From Nageia nagi (taxonomy: Eukaryota; Pinophyta), in the NCBI GenBank assembly GCA_050084985.1, contig JBITNC010000002.1:30070001-30134000 (forward strand): a stretch of 64,000 nt of DNA. The letters run 5' to 3'. Positions 56,101 to 64,000 of this stretch are shown in pieces. The notes beneath the pieces are model-generated. The model did not search any database, had not been told where the DNA came from, and saw only the letters and a list, made by a program, of their open reading frames with translations. The translations under genes and the position numbers were made by a program. The stretch's first letter is position 1; every line of letters starts with the position of its first letter.

Positions 56101-57084
56101 GTTGTCATAATACTCCTTTATGTGGATGATCTTCTCATAACAGGCAATAATATTGAAATCATCCAAGAGTGCATCTCCAAACTCAAGGCAACATTTGAAA
56201 TGACTGATTTAGGTCTATTGCATTACTATCTTGGGATGCAAGTATACCAACACAAAGATTGTACTTATCTTAGTCAATCTAAGTATATATCAGACATCTT
56301 GCAAAAGTTTGGAATGGATGAATGTAAATATGCTGCAATACCTGTTTCTCCTGGAATCGTTGTCTCATTGAGCTCAGATTCTCAGTTGGCTGATGCTACA
56401 GCTTATAGACAATTGATTGGTAGTCTTCTGTATCTGACTATCTCTCGTCCTGATATTGCCTTTGCAGTGAATCTCATGGCACGATTCATGCAAAAACCAT
56501 ATGTTGAACACCTCAATGCTGTTAAGCAAATCTTGAGGTATGTCGCAGGGACAAAGGATCTTGCTCTTAAGTATTCCAAAGTGCCCTCGATTATTCTCTC
56601 AGGGTTCTTAGATTCTGATTATGGGGGAGATAGAGATGATAGAAAGTCAACCTCTGCATATGTGTTTAGCATTGGTTCAGGTGCTATCTCTTGGGCTTCC
56701 AAGAAGCAACCTACTGTGACTCTTTCTACCACCGAAGCTGAATATCGAGCCATGTCTGTTGCCGCCCAAGAAGCTATTTGGCTAAGACATCTTCTGAACG
56801 AAATTGGGTATAAGCAAAATGGCCCATCTCTTATTTCGTCAGATAATCAATCGGCTATCTCTTTGGCTAAGAATCCTGTGTTCCATCAGCGAACCAAACA
56901 TGTTGAAATCCAAGCTCATTTTATCAGGGAGAAGGTTCTAGATGACATCATACACTTACAGTATTGTCCATCTACTGAAAACTCCGCTGATTTGTTCACC
57001 AAGCCCCTTCCTGAAGCTCAGTTCTGCAAGCTTAGGGATTCTCTCGGGTTGGTGAAGTTGCCCTCAAGGGGGAGTGAAGTTTAA
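53158..57084 (+). CDS. Copia gag-pol polyprotein
   Basis: One uninterrupted frame encodes all proteins for retrotransposition. I prefer the ATG at 53158 (MVETFVPKHILDG, 1,308 residues) because the 18 upstream residues from 53104 are a hydrophobic run not expected in gag. Domains by residue from that Met: UBN2-type gag (about 1-210); zinc knuckle from C270 (CNFCGIFGHKEYDC); aspartic protease with D329-T-G; GAG-preintegrase with LWHQRLGHLNHKS; integrase catalytic D516, D579 and E615 (35-residue D-E spacing); reverse transcriptase with YVDD at 988-991; RNase H with D1152, TTEAEY and the terminal DLFTKPLP. Gag and pol share one frame, as in most plant Copia. No stop, shift or missing catalytic residue was seen. 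It would act in cytoplasmic virus-like particles, then in the nucleus. Confidence 0.95.
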   Translation: MVETFVPKHILDGSNFGIWEPRMKAELQARKLWQTVSEDAVAPTDEKALEVYNSKNELATSMIYRAVSDDVLLMISSSTSAKEAWDRLKKIYLGSKFSRRFTILQKLLQYRQSEDESASIYLNKIIDLRTQLVGCGCNWINDEFMVFIILQSLTSKFSNFVTVMETRLDDEEDVISLDNLSRLLLKHEETLNKKMLNLSPKDHSIALGATKTPFKKKFKHYKFKDNKSSSTFRKYDKKGNNNNNHGNYRHRNDKAGSSNPTPQEKFDGNCNFCGIFGHKEYDCRKKKFAQKGKGNANVRNFNNKKKNKHAASVAYYSMTQTISNDWIVDTGCTNHMCYEKDKFENFHKYKKDAVVIGDNTVLDVHGIGSVKIHGKTLDNVFYVPKLRMNLISVIQITRKGCSFEFTSHSWCVKKGLATLMKGSVKNDLYIVDQVPSKICLATNVCSKGNLWHQRLGHLNHKSIQAMKTQELVEGLPNISPTVGLCERCILGKMHRQKFEKDKATRATCPLQLVHSDLMGPFQTKSLGGASYVLTFIDDFSRMTFGYLLEHKDQTFDRFQDFKALVENQTDFKIKLLRSDNGGEYNSNEFNAFCVKHGIKRQFTIPYTPQQNGVAERKNRTIMEMARCMLGNLPSFLWGEAVHTAIHTLNRCPTKVVEGKTPYEAWTGKKPNLSHFRIFGCDAFAFITSEKRKKLDKRSEKCIFVGYDNQHRGYRLYSSSHKIVFVSRDVKFNELSEDTTSHAKMSDTDDSSPAPNWLDEHVEKSPQEQNSPAQRITRSMTLNKSLFAKIDNMHEPSTFKEASKQECWMEAMKVEYEALMKNETWDLVPYPNEKNVIGNKWIYKVKYNSDGNIEKYKARLVAKGFAQKYGIDYEETFAPVAKMPTVRIILALSAAQGWKAFQLDVKSAFLNGDLDVEIYMHQPEGFIPEGKETLVCKLKKSLYGLKQAPRAWYKKISGFFADIGFSKCFSDSDLYVLNQGQDVVIILLYVDDLLITGNNIEIIQECISKLKATFEMTDLGLLHYYLGMQVYQHKDCTYLSQSKYISDILQKFGMDECKYAAIPVSPGIVVSLSSDSQLADATAYRQLIGSLLYLTISRPDIAFAVNLMARFMQKPYVEHLNAVKQILRYVAGTKDLALKYSKVPSIILSGFLDSDYGGDRDDRKSTSAYVFSIGSGAISWASKKQPTVTLSTTEAEYRAMSVAAQEAIWLRHLLNEIGYKQNGPSLISSDNQSAISLAKNPVFHQRTKHVEIQAHFIREKVLDDIIHLQYCPSTENSADLFTKPLPEAQFCKLRDSLGLVKLPSRGSEV

Positions 57085-57143
57085 ACTTTTGTTAGTGATG
57101 ACAACTTCACCTCTAAGAGGCCTTTTTTGATTGTACATTCTAG

Positions 57144-57552
57144 ACCTCCGTGGTAAGTTTGCTCTGCGTGACAAACTTGTTGTACAATTGTTGTTATAGA
57201 GTGTTGATTATTTTATACCTCAGTGGTAAGTTTGCTCTGCGTGAGAAACTTGTTGTACAAATTTTGAGCATATAATTAATATACCTCCGTGGTAAGTTCG
57301 CTCTGCGTGACGAACTTGTTGTACATTCTATACCTCCGTGGTGAGTTTGCTCTGCGTGAGAAACTCGTTGTACAATTTTTATGCTCTATACCTCCGTGGT
57401 GAGTTTGCTCTGCGTGAGAAACTCGTTGTACAATTTTTGAGCATATAAATTAATATACCTCCGTGGTAAGTTCGCTCTGCGTGACGAACTTGTTGTACAT
57501 TCTATACCTCCGTGGTGAGTTTGCTCTGCGTGAGAAACTCGTTGTACAATTT
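57144..57552 (+). repeat. Array of seven hairpin units downstream of gag-pol
   Basis: Seven units share CCTCCGTGGT-stem-CTCTGCGTGA-stem-GTTGTACA. Stem pairs are AAGTTTG/CAAACTT (unit 1), AAGTTT/AAACTT (2), AAGTTCG/CGAACTT (3 and 6) and GAGTTT/AAACTC (4, 5 and 7). The first pair varies A-T to G-C, and the sixth pair T-A to C-G, with both sides changing together. In the units reading GAG, CTC/GAG can extend the stem with one bulged G. Unit spacing is 49-71 bp. Confidence 0.92.
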
Positions 57553-58026
57553 ATGCTCTATTTTTAAAATCAACACATGTCTATATACAACAGGTGACTA
57601 TGAGTAATGGCTTGGCATCTCTGTGATGGCTTATAGTGCACCATTGATCAGTTATTTATAAGATGACATTATTTGATTCTCTTATTTGAATATATGATGC
57701 ATCTAACTGATTTTGTTCATGAGTTACTTGTAGCATGCAGGATCTTCTTTAGAAATGCAGGTTACTCACCTTGTGAAAGCAAGCTCATGGAGACTCACAT
57801 GTCAGCTTAAAGTTGATCGACTACTATGTACAGTGAAACCAGTTGTGGTTAATGATTGTATTGTAAACCATTTTTGTCAAATGGTAATGAAGTGAGTCTC
57901 ATACTAGTTCTCAAAAAGATTCTCAAAAATATGTAAAAGTTCTCATCTCCACTTGTATCTCTATGGAGGAGAACTCTCTCTTACTCTCTCTCTTCTCTCT
58001 TCTACGCTCTATCCCAATATTGCATT
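57553..58026 (+). other. 3' non-coding region of the Copia element
   Basis: Shares several blocks with the old element at 45230-46551, including the polypyrimidine CTCTCTCTT run just before the PPT. No coding frame. Confidence 0.75.
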
Positions 58027-58035
58027 AAGGGGGAG
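58027..58035 (+). promoter_or_regulatory. Polypurine tract of the Copia element
   Basis: AAGGGGGAG immediately before the 3' LTR, the expected primer site for plus-strand DNA synthesis. Confidence 0.9.
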
Positions 58036-58533
58036 TGTTAGAATTTGTAATGAAATATTGTGAATATCTAGACTCCTTGTAAATTCAATTAATCACTTAA
58101 AGGTATGTAGATACCTTAAGTGATTAATAGAATTCTTTAATATGTAGACTTTGACTTTACCAAAGGAGTTAGTTGGTAGGTTGAAGTTTGGTGGTACATT
58201 TAATGTAACCCTAACCTTACCCTTGGGTTAAAGGAAGGTTAGGGAGGTGCTCTCAACCTATAAATAGAGGGCCTCTCCTCATGTAAAGATATCTAAGTTT
58301 TGAGTAAGATTACTCTACTTGGTTGTGTAGGAGAGAGCTAGAGAATAGTTGTAAGAGAGACATAGATTTGAGAATAAGAGAGCTAGTTGTGGATGTACTC
58401 CCAAGGAGGGAGGAACCACATTATATTGGTGTCATATTGTGTGAATGATGTTCTTAGAATTATAGATGTGTTATCTTGAGTTTCCTAGTCTAAGGTCCTA
58501 GAGGATTTGTTTAGATCTAGTTCAAATCCTTCA
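58036..58533 (+). repeat. 3' LTR of the intact Copia element
   Basis: Same length as the 5' LTR (498 bp) and, by eye, the same sequence throughout. Confidence 0.95.
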
Positions 58534-58538
58534 CTTTT
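58534..58538. repeat. Target-site duplication, right copy (CTTTT)
   Basis: Identical to 49493-49497. Confidence 0.9.
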
Positions 58539-58967
58539 ATGCTCAACCTAGTCTTCTCTTCGCATTCACATGTTAAGCTAGTGTTAGATTATGCTCCTAC
58601 ATTTTCTTGTAGACCTAATTAAGAACATCAATATTCCTCAATATTAAAATACTATGTTCTTTCCTAAATTTTATGCATGGTCCAAATAGAAAAAGTCTAC
58701 AAAATTTTTAAAAGCATTTCATTTTTTTTCTAGACTCAAAAAATCAATTCTAAGATAATTTCCAAAATAGAAATTGCTACCCACCTATACCTAAGGGTAG
58801 CTAACATAATTTTCAAAAAGAAACTACTAACAAAATAAGTTAATAGGCTACCTAGGTGTAACTTGTTGGTAGCCCTAATGCAACCTATTCTATCAATTTT
58901 ATTACTAAGGAATCAATAAGTTATAGTTGACATGTGTCTAAAATACAACCCAACTGCATCTTCATTA
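58539..58967. other. No gene seen
   Basis: AT-rich DNA that was continuous with the sequence ending at 49497 before the Copia insertion. No feature recognised. Confidence 0.5.
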
Positions 58968-60420
58968 CTAGAAGATTTTAATCCAAAAATCATTTTTTAG
59001 TCCAAAAGTGGGCTGAGTCTTATTAAATTGATGTATAGTTATTTGTTTTCTATTTGCTATATCTTCTTCGATGCAGTTCTCTCTAATATCACCTTGGGAT
59101 GGTCTCCCCACATATTTCTTTCTAATGTTTGGCATCTTTCTATGGTTCATTATTTATCTTTCTGGGATTTATTCTCTATCTATGACATCTTCTTGTTGTG
59201 TTGTTATTGCATGACTATCTGTAGTCCTTAGTTTTTTTGTCACTCTCTTAATTCTTTCTCTTTCTTGCCCTGCCATGACTTCCATGACTGATGTTTCATT
59301 TTGTGAAAAAATTGATTGAATATCTATTGCTTCTTTATCATTTCCTTCAAAAATTGCTAATGCCCCAAAGGGTTTTGTTATGGGTGTTTTTTTTTTCGTT
59401 GGAATCCCTTTGGAGTTAACTGTTTGCCTAGTGAGGTTCATTTTTTCAGTATTTCAACTATATGTTTACCTTCATTCTTTTGATTTTTCTATGTTTTTTA
59501 TTTTTGAAATATCTTCCACCTTTATTTTTCTTATTTGTCTTAATTCTCATTTTCTTGCTTTTCTTTTTTCCTCCTTTCTTCATCCCTCTTCTTCTTTTCT
59601 AGGCAATCCTTTGCATAGAGCTCATAACACTTATAGATTCCACATTATACTAGTAAGTTTTCATACTCAATTGGTTGCATTCATTCTCTTCAATCTTCTA
59701 TTTTTAATTTGATCTCTTTCATCAAGGGTTTGGAAATATCTAAACTAGTCACAAATATTTCATTTATAAATTTAAGTTTTAGTATTATTTCTCTCTCAAT
59801 TGTGATAAGGGATCCAATTGCTTTCACAATTCTTACTATTACACATGGGTACCAATATGACATGTGAAGTCCCGATAGTGAGACCCATGTTGGAATGAGA
59901 TTGCAATTTTCAATTTCAGGGGTGAAACTTTTCTTCCATTGTTTGATAATTAATCCTTTCTTCCCAAGGAACCATGGGCCCATTTCAATAACTTTTTGTG
60001 TTTCTTCATCGAATTAAAACTTGAATAGAAAAAATTCTCTTAGTAGCACAATTAGAGAAATCATGCCTTTTGTGCACCATCTTGCCTTCATCCAACTTTG
60101 AATCATATCCAAGGAGGGTCATACCCTAACAAAGCAACCAACAAAGGCTATTTTTAGCCCATTCTCTTCCTTCTTTGTTATACTTTTTAGAATTCTTATA
60201 CTAACCTCATCTTTGAGAAATTTTAGTTCTAGAACCATCTCGACTGCTTCATCTACAAATGATTTTTCTTGCATTAAAATGCTTTTCCATTCCTTGGGGG
60301 ATTTGATTTAGATCACACTCTAGATTTGTTCATCTCATTTCAGACATTATTCAACTGAATTTTGATAAGATTACAGCTTTGCTAAGTTGTAATTTTCTTA
60401 ATAACAACCTCTTGTGTTTT
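58968..60420 (-). pseudogene. LINE ORF1 remnant (DUF4283-like), minus strand
   Basis: Right to left, the frame at 59983-59690 reads 'GPWFLGKKGLIIKQWKKSF' and 'IPTWVSLSGLHMSYWYP', the DUF4283 pattern of plant LINE ORF1 (Gly-Pro-Trp..Trp, then Pro-x-Trp-Val-x-Leu-x-Gly-Leu), then a Lys/Thr-rich low-complexity region and the tail 'VGRPSQGD', 'EEDIANRKQ', 'QPTFGLKNDF' at 59150-58968. Upstream, 60060-60420 has broken coding-like pieces. Several frameshifts and stops are present. The tail is shared with 32212-32538. Confidence 0.65.
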
Positions 60421-61059
60421 CAAAAGAATTTATCTGCACTTCTATTACTCCTTGCTCACGCTTCTATTACTCTTCTCTCTCATGTTGCGCTACGTATCTC
60501 ATATTAATATGCAAGGAAGTCATAATTATTTAATAAAATGTTACTTCAATATTTCAATGAAAATTAAAATGGTAATCTTCATAAGTATTTGTGTTTTAAA
60601 ATTTCATATTTGGCTAATTTAGCATAATCTTACACCAAATTGTTGAAATTTCAAGGTGTATATTATATTTTTTTATCAATTCATCAATAGTTTTACAAAT
60701 ATTTAACTCTTTAAAATTTAAATCACCTTCACATGAATGTTAAGAGGTGGGTTTTACCTTAAAATTTTAAAAACTAGATTATATATCTTAAAATATTAAG
60801 GAGGTACCTATCTCATTTCTTTAAAGTTTGATTTCCAAGATAAATGCATCAAGATTAATAACTCTTTAGTATTTTTAGATATATATGTAAGATATCTAAG
60901 CTAGTCTAGATCATTGAAAAATATGAGGGTGCATGCATTTATACCAATGAAAGCATAGACATCATCGCTTTCCATCCCTTATATTCCATTAGATCAAAAT
61001 TACCCCAATGGGACTCATTAAGATCCTTTATTCCTAATAGGGGTACATCTCTTATAATT
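60421..61059. other. No gene seen
   Basis: AT-rich non-coding DNA. The stretch 60900-61059 may continue the minus-strand coding remnant described next. Confidence 0.4.
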
Positions 61060-61500
61060 GTCCCTCCCTGAGCATCTATGATGATGGAGTTAGGTTAGGT
61101 AACTTACTACTGCATCTCATAAATCTTTTTCTTCTCAATATCATCGTACTTAGGTAATGGTAGAATCTCAACTTTCTCTTTACCTCCAAGGGGATCCTTA
61201 TCATATTTCAAGATCCTAATCAACCCATATTCTTTAAGATGATCAACATTTGATAACAATGAACCAACTATTTCAATACCAACCAAATAATTGATTAGGT
61301 ATTTTATGGTTGTCATACAAGAATAAGTACTTACCTTGAATGAGTAAGTAATCATATAAATATTCTTTTGTATAATAATCATCTTACTAAAGGAAGATGG
61401 AAAGTTTTTGTATTTAGCTCTCAATTGTTGAATAGAATGATCAAATAAAAGATCCTTATTAACATCAATAGAAAACTATTTAAACATATGGATATTAAAA
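60930..61500 (-). pseudogene. Unidentified coding remnant, minus strand
   Basis: A 105-codon open frame (61424-61107) can be extended upstream through one stop ('FSIDVNKDLLFDHSIQQL'), and downstream, in shifted frames, by 'IKDLNESHWGNFDLMEYKGW' and 'VYAFIGINACT'. Residue use (conserved-looking Trp, Gly and Tyr in order) is coding-like rather than random AT-rich sequence. I do not recognise the family. It could be an old integrated viral gene, a transposon accessory gene or a host pseudogene; nothing here decides between them. Confidence 0.3.
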
Positions 61501-62400
61501 CTATAAAATCCTCATAACCAAACATTAGATTCTTGATGAAATATAACACCTCACACATACGAATTCAAGAAAGAATCTAATTAATATTAAAACAACAAAT
61601 ATATTATTTTATTAAAGAGAAAATATCCAAAATACCCTTATAATTTCACATAATATAAAAAAATACCCCTACTTTTTTTTGAAATATTTATTATATTAGA
61701 AATTTATTTTAATATAAAATACCTTTTCTTTTTATTTTTTTTTTTGGTCGGGACCAAAAAAAGGTCATTTGGTAAATTGATTGGTTTTTTTATACACATA
61801 CCCAAAACCTATAAGAAAATAAATTTGTAACAATATCGGAAACATCCTGCCATTGTTTATTTTGTATAGAACATGATGTACATTTAATAACCTACATGGA
61901 ATCCACAACTTGAACCCAAATCTATACATAAACTATTCCAAAATAATTCAACTACCACAATGGTAGTGTTGCAATATAAAGTCCTTGCTTATTTATTTAT
62001 ATTTTTATTAATTTTTGTTTATTTATATTTATTTATTTTTATTTTTTTATAATATCAAAAATACTTTTTTTTAAAAAATTTATTATATTAAATTTTTTTA
62101 CTTAATATAAAAAATACCTTTATTTATTTTTCTTTTTATTTTTTTCTCCAATGATATATATATATATATTATTTATAATTATAGAGACATTTTGAATATT
62201 TTCTCTTTATTAAATTAGTAAGCACAACTAATACAAAATTTTATGAAATTATCTAGCATAACAATTATAAAATTTTATTAAATTCATTAAAAATTCAACT
62301 AGATTAAAAAATATAGTACATAACACAAGAAACATGTAGTGAGGGCATCTCCGTGCTTATGGTTCTAAAAAGCAAACACCTTAAATAAAGTTTAGATGCC
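61501..62400. other. AT-rich low-complexity DNA upstream of the ankyrin gene
   Basis: Dominated by TTTATTTTT and TATTTATTTAT runs plus a short (TA)n at 62155-62170. 'TATTATATTA.AA.TTTATT' style words occur twice (61688 and 62088), each followed by 'AATATAAAA.ACCTTT', indicating a decayed duplication of about 400 bp. Confidence 0.6.
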
Positions 62401-62621
62401 CTGACTAATTGAAGAAACTGAATGGATTGAAGCATCTCGAGAGACACACGGTCCAACTTTGTACGTAATCTCTCCCTGTGCTGAACCCGTTTCTGATTTC
62501 TAAATTCTGCTTTGACTGAAAATCGATCACTCCAGCTCTATTTCTATAGGCATTTATTGCAGAAATTATCAGACGATTTTATCCCACAGATTAAAAGAGG
62601 GCCTGAAAACATCAGAGGAGA

Positions 62622-63636
62622 ATGGATCCCAAAGTGTTTCACGCTGCCAAAAATGGCGAACTAAACACCCTTCAAGATCTCCACACGATAGACGCCCACA
62701 GTGTGAGCAAAGCAGTTACTTTTCAAGGAAGTAATGTTATCCATATCGCTGCAAGGGAGGGGTATTTGGACATTGTGAGGTGGATGCTTGGCCTCAATTC
62801 CTGCTTGGTTTTGGCTAGGAATAAAAATAAGAACACGCCACTTCATGAAGCTGCAGAGAGCGGCAACGCTGACGTGGTAAGGTTGCTGCTCCAACACAGC
62901 AAGTGCTCCGCCTCCAAACGGAATTTGTATGGAGAGACGCCTCTCATCATAGCTTCCAACCATGGCCATTTACAAGCTGCCAGGCTTCTGTTAAATTCCA
63001 CGCCATTATATATGGTGTTCTGGCCCAGGGAAGACCGTCGAACATGTCTCAACGCAGCAGTTTATGGAGGACATCTAGGTAGACTGCTCTTAATTTCTCT
63101 TATACTCCATGAGTTGAAGTTCAAAATTTTGATGCAAAATTGTATTGCAGATGTGGTGAAGTCGATACTCAATGAGAAGCCCACCTGTTTTAATGTAGTG
63201 CGGCTTATGTTGCTTATCGGTGATAAATTTGATACCACTCCACTGCACGTTGCCGTCCATTGTGGGTATGTGGAAATTGTGCGTGAAATTATAAGAACTA
63301 AGTTAAACCTGTGTTGGGGTATGGAATGTTGGGACAATAGCTTGATGACGAGGAAAGATAATCTAGGAAGGTGTCCGGTTCACATTGCGGCTATAAAGGG
63401 GCATGGGGAGATTATTGAGGAGCTTATGACGGCCATGCCGGACTGTGTGGAGATCCGAAGTGTTCGGCTTCAAACTGCTCTGCACTCCGCTGTGGAGTCT
63501 AATCAGTTTCATATAGTGCAGAAATTGCTTTCAAAGAACAAGGGAGATGTGAATGGTAAGTTTGTGAGCTATGACTGTGACATACGTGGCAACACAGCAC
63601 TGCATTTGGCAGCCATGAATGGAGTTGATCCGCAGG
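62622..63636 (+). CDS. ACD6-like ankyrin-repeat protein, first two exons (partial, continues beyond window)
   Basis: The start ATG at 62622 opens MDPKVFHAAKNGEL, a usual beginning for this plant family. Exon 1 is 62622-63078. A 72-bp intron (63079-63150, GTAGAC..TTGCAG) removes a non-ankyrin stretch and restores GHLDVVKSIL, a standard repeat end. Exon 2 runs 63151-63636 and ends GVDPQ before GTAAAG. About eight ankyrin repeats are seen, with clear cores such as NVIHIAAREGYLDIV, NTPLHEAAESGNADVV, TTPLHVAVHCGYVEIV and NTALHLAAMNG. Family members usually add four transmembrane helices in a C-terminal PGG domain and act in defence or stress signalling at membranes; that part would lie outside the window. 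No stop or frameshift was seen in the exons. Confidence 0.85.
63079..63150 (+). other. Small in-frame intron of the ankyrin gene
   Basis: It is 72 bp, a multiple of three, without an in-frame stop, so unspliced RNA would add 24 residues and stay open. GT and AG are present, and removal completes the ankyrin consensus. Confidence 0.75.
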
Positions 63637-64000
63637 TAAAGCTATCATTTCTGAGCTATGTATTTTTTCGAAGTATTATCTGTTTTTAAGATGTATGAAT
63701 TGATTGTATAGAATCTAGAATAGAGAGTTTTGTGAGCGACAACTCCTCCTTGTTGTCTTAACAAGCTGAACAGATTTCCAATTATGGTCTCGCCTTCATG
63801 CTTCTGTAACAAGCTACAGATTTATGTGATTTAGCAGAGCAGGCTTTCAGGACTCCAGCTAATTTAATAACTTTCAATATTCTCCAACGGCCCACGTTTT
63901 CTTCCTTTTCGATCTTTGAAGTACTTCACTTAGACCCACCTTTTTTTTTTCACTCCGAACTGACTTTGTTATTTTGAAGATTAAGATATGTATTTCGGCC
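63637..64000 (+). other. Intron of the ankyrin gene, cut by window end
   Basis: Begins GTAAAG after GVDPQ. No acceptor plus coding continuation was found before 64000. Confidence 0.6.

Larger units (their letters stand above)
49498..58533 (+). mobile_element. Complete Copia LTR retrotransposon, apparently young and intact
   Basis: The 9,036-bp element has two 498-bp LTRs (49498-49995 and 58036-58533) in which I could find no difference, both TG..CA. It has a PBS two bases after the left LTR, a purine tract at the right LTR, an uninterrupted gag-pol frame, and a perfect 5-bp target duplication. The leader is unusually long, at 3.1 kb. The element carries a GC-rich insert, a leader tandem repeat and a 3' hairpin array, listed separately. 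It sits between the WDR92-like and ankyrin genes and shows no sign of decay, so it should have inserted recently and could still be mobile if transcribed. Confidence 0.95.

Noticed and set aside
57144-57552. CRISPR-like reading of the repeat array
   Set aside because: The organism is a plant, spacers are not unique (several are the same), and the array lies inside a retrotransposon.
62661-63337. Minus-strand open frames of 69-102 codons across the ankyrin gene
   Set aside because: They are antisense shadows of the ankyrin exons; the plus-strand repeats are unmistakable.

Overview
The window looks like nuclear DNA of a seed plant with a very large, repeat-filled genome. A gymnosperm, most likely a conifer, fits best (inference). 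The reasons are a conserved gene stretched by a roughly 30-kb intron, many nested and decayed LTR retrotransposons and LINEs, plant tRNA-Met primer-binding sites (TGGTATCAGAGC type), and AT-rich DNA with few host exons. I saw no tRNA or rRNA genes, no CRISPR arrays and no bacterial-type operons.

Two host genes are supported. (1) The 3' two-thirds of a WD-repeat gene homologous to WDR92/Monad (DNAAF10) lies on the + strand as seven exons with GT-AG borders and consistent phase: 3104-3142, 3292-3368, 3590-3667, 3765-3821, 6412-6564, 36631-36698 and 36808-36895 (stop). Its fifth and sixth visible exons are separated by a 30,066-bp intron holding almost everything between 6.6 and 36.6 kb. (2) The start of an ACD6-like ankyrin-repeat gene lies at 62622-63636 on the + strand. 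It has a 72-bp in-frame intron and continues past the right edge.

Inside the giant intron, left to right, are: a palindromic minisatellite (7.6 kb); LTR-like blocks with TTGTGC..GCACAA ends (8.5 and 9.3 kb); a short non-autonomous LTR element (10.5-14.2 kb); promoter-like repeats (14.2-15.9 kb); a decayed copy (A) of a large unrecognised protein family (16.1-19.6 kb); a decayed minus-strand Copia element (21.3-23.2 kb); an LTR-like block built from about four 365-bp repeats (23.3-26.2 kb); a minus-strand Copia LTR (26.5-26.8 kb); a second decayed copy (B) of the same unrecognised family (27.4-30.5 kb); a LINE fragment (32.2-32.9 kb); a Copia integrase/RT fragment (34.1-35.0 kb); and an LTR (35.2-36.1 kb).

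Between the two genes are a LINE (39.6-41.0 kb, minus), a Copia LTR plus gag remnant (41.0-42.9 kb), a chromodomain Ty3/Gypsy integrase end with its LTR (43.6-45.2 kb, minus), the 3' end of an old Copia element (45.2-47.0 kb), and a complete, apparently very young Copia element (49498-58533). The young element has two 498-bp LTRs with no difference I could find, a perfect 5-bp target duplication (CTTTT), PBS, PPT and one uninterrupted gag-pol reading frame. Its 3' noncoding region carries seven hairpin units whose stems show compensatory base changes. The older relative at 45.5 kb has an unrelated-sequence hairpin array in the corresponding part of the element. Its leader contains a GC-rich insert that looks like captured gene sequence.

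The best candidates for something undescribed are the hairpin arrays in Copia 3' regions, the orphan protein family shared by copies A and B, and the 30-kb WDR92 intron.
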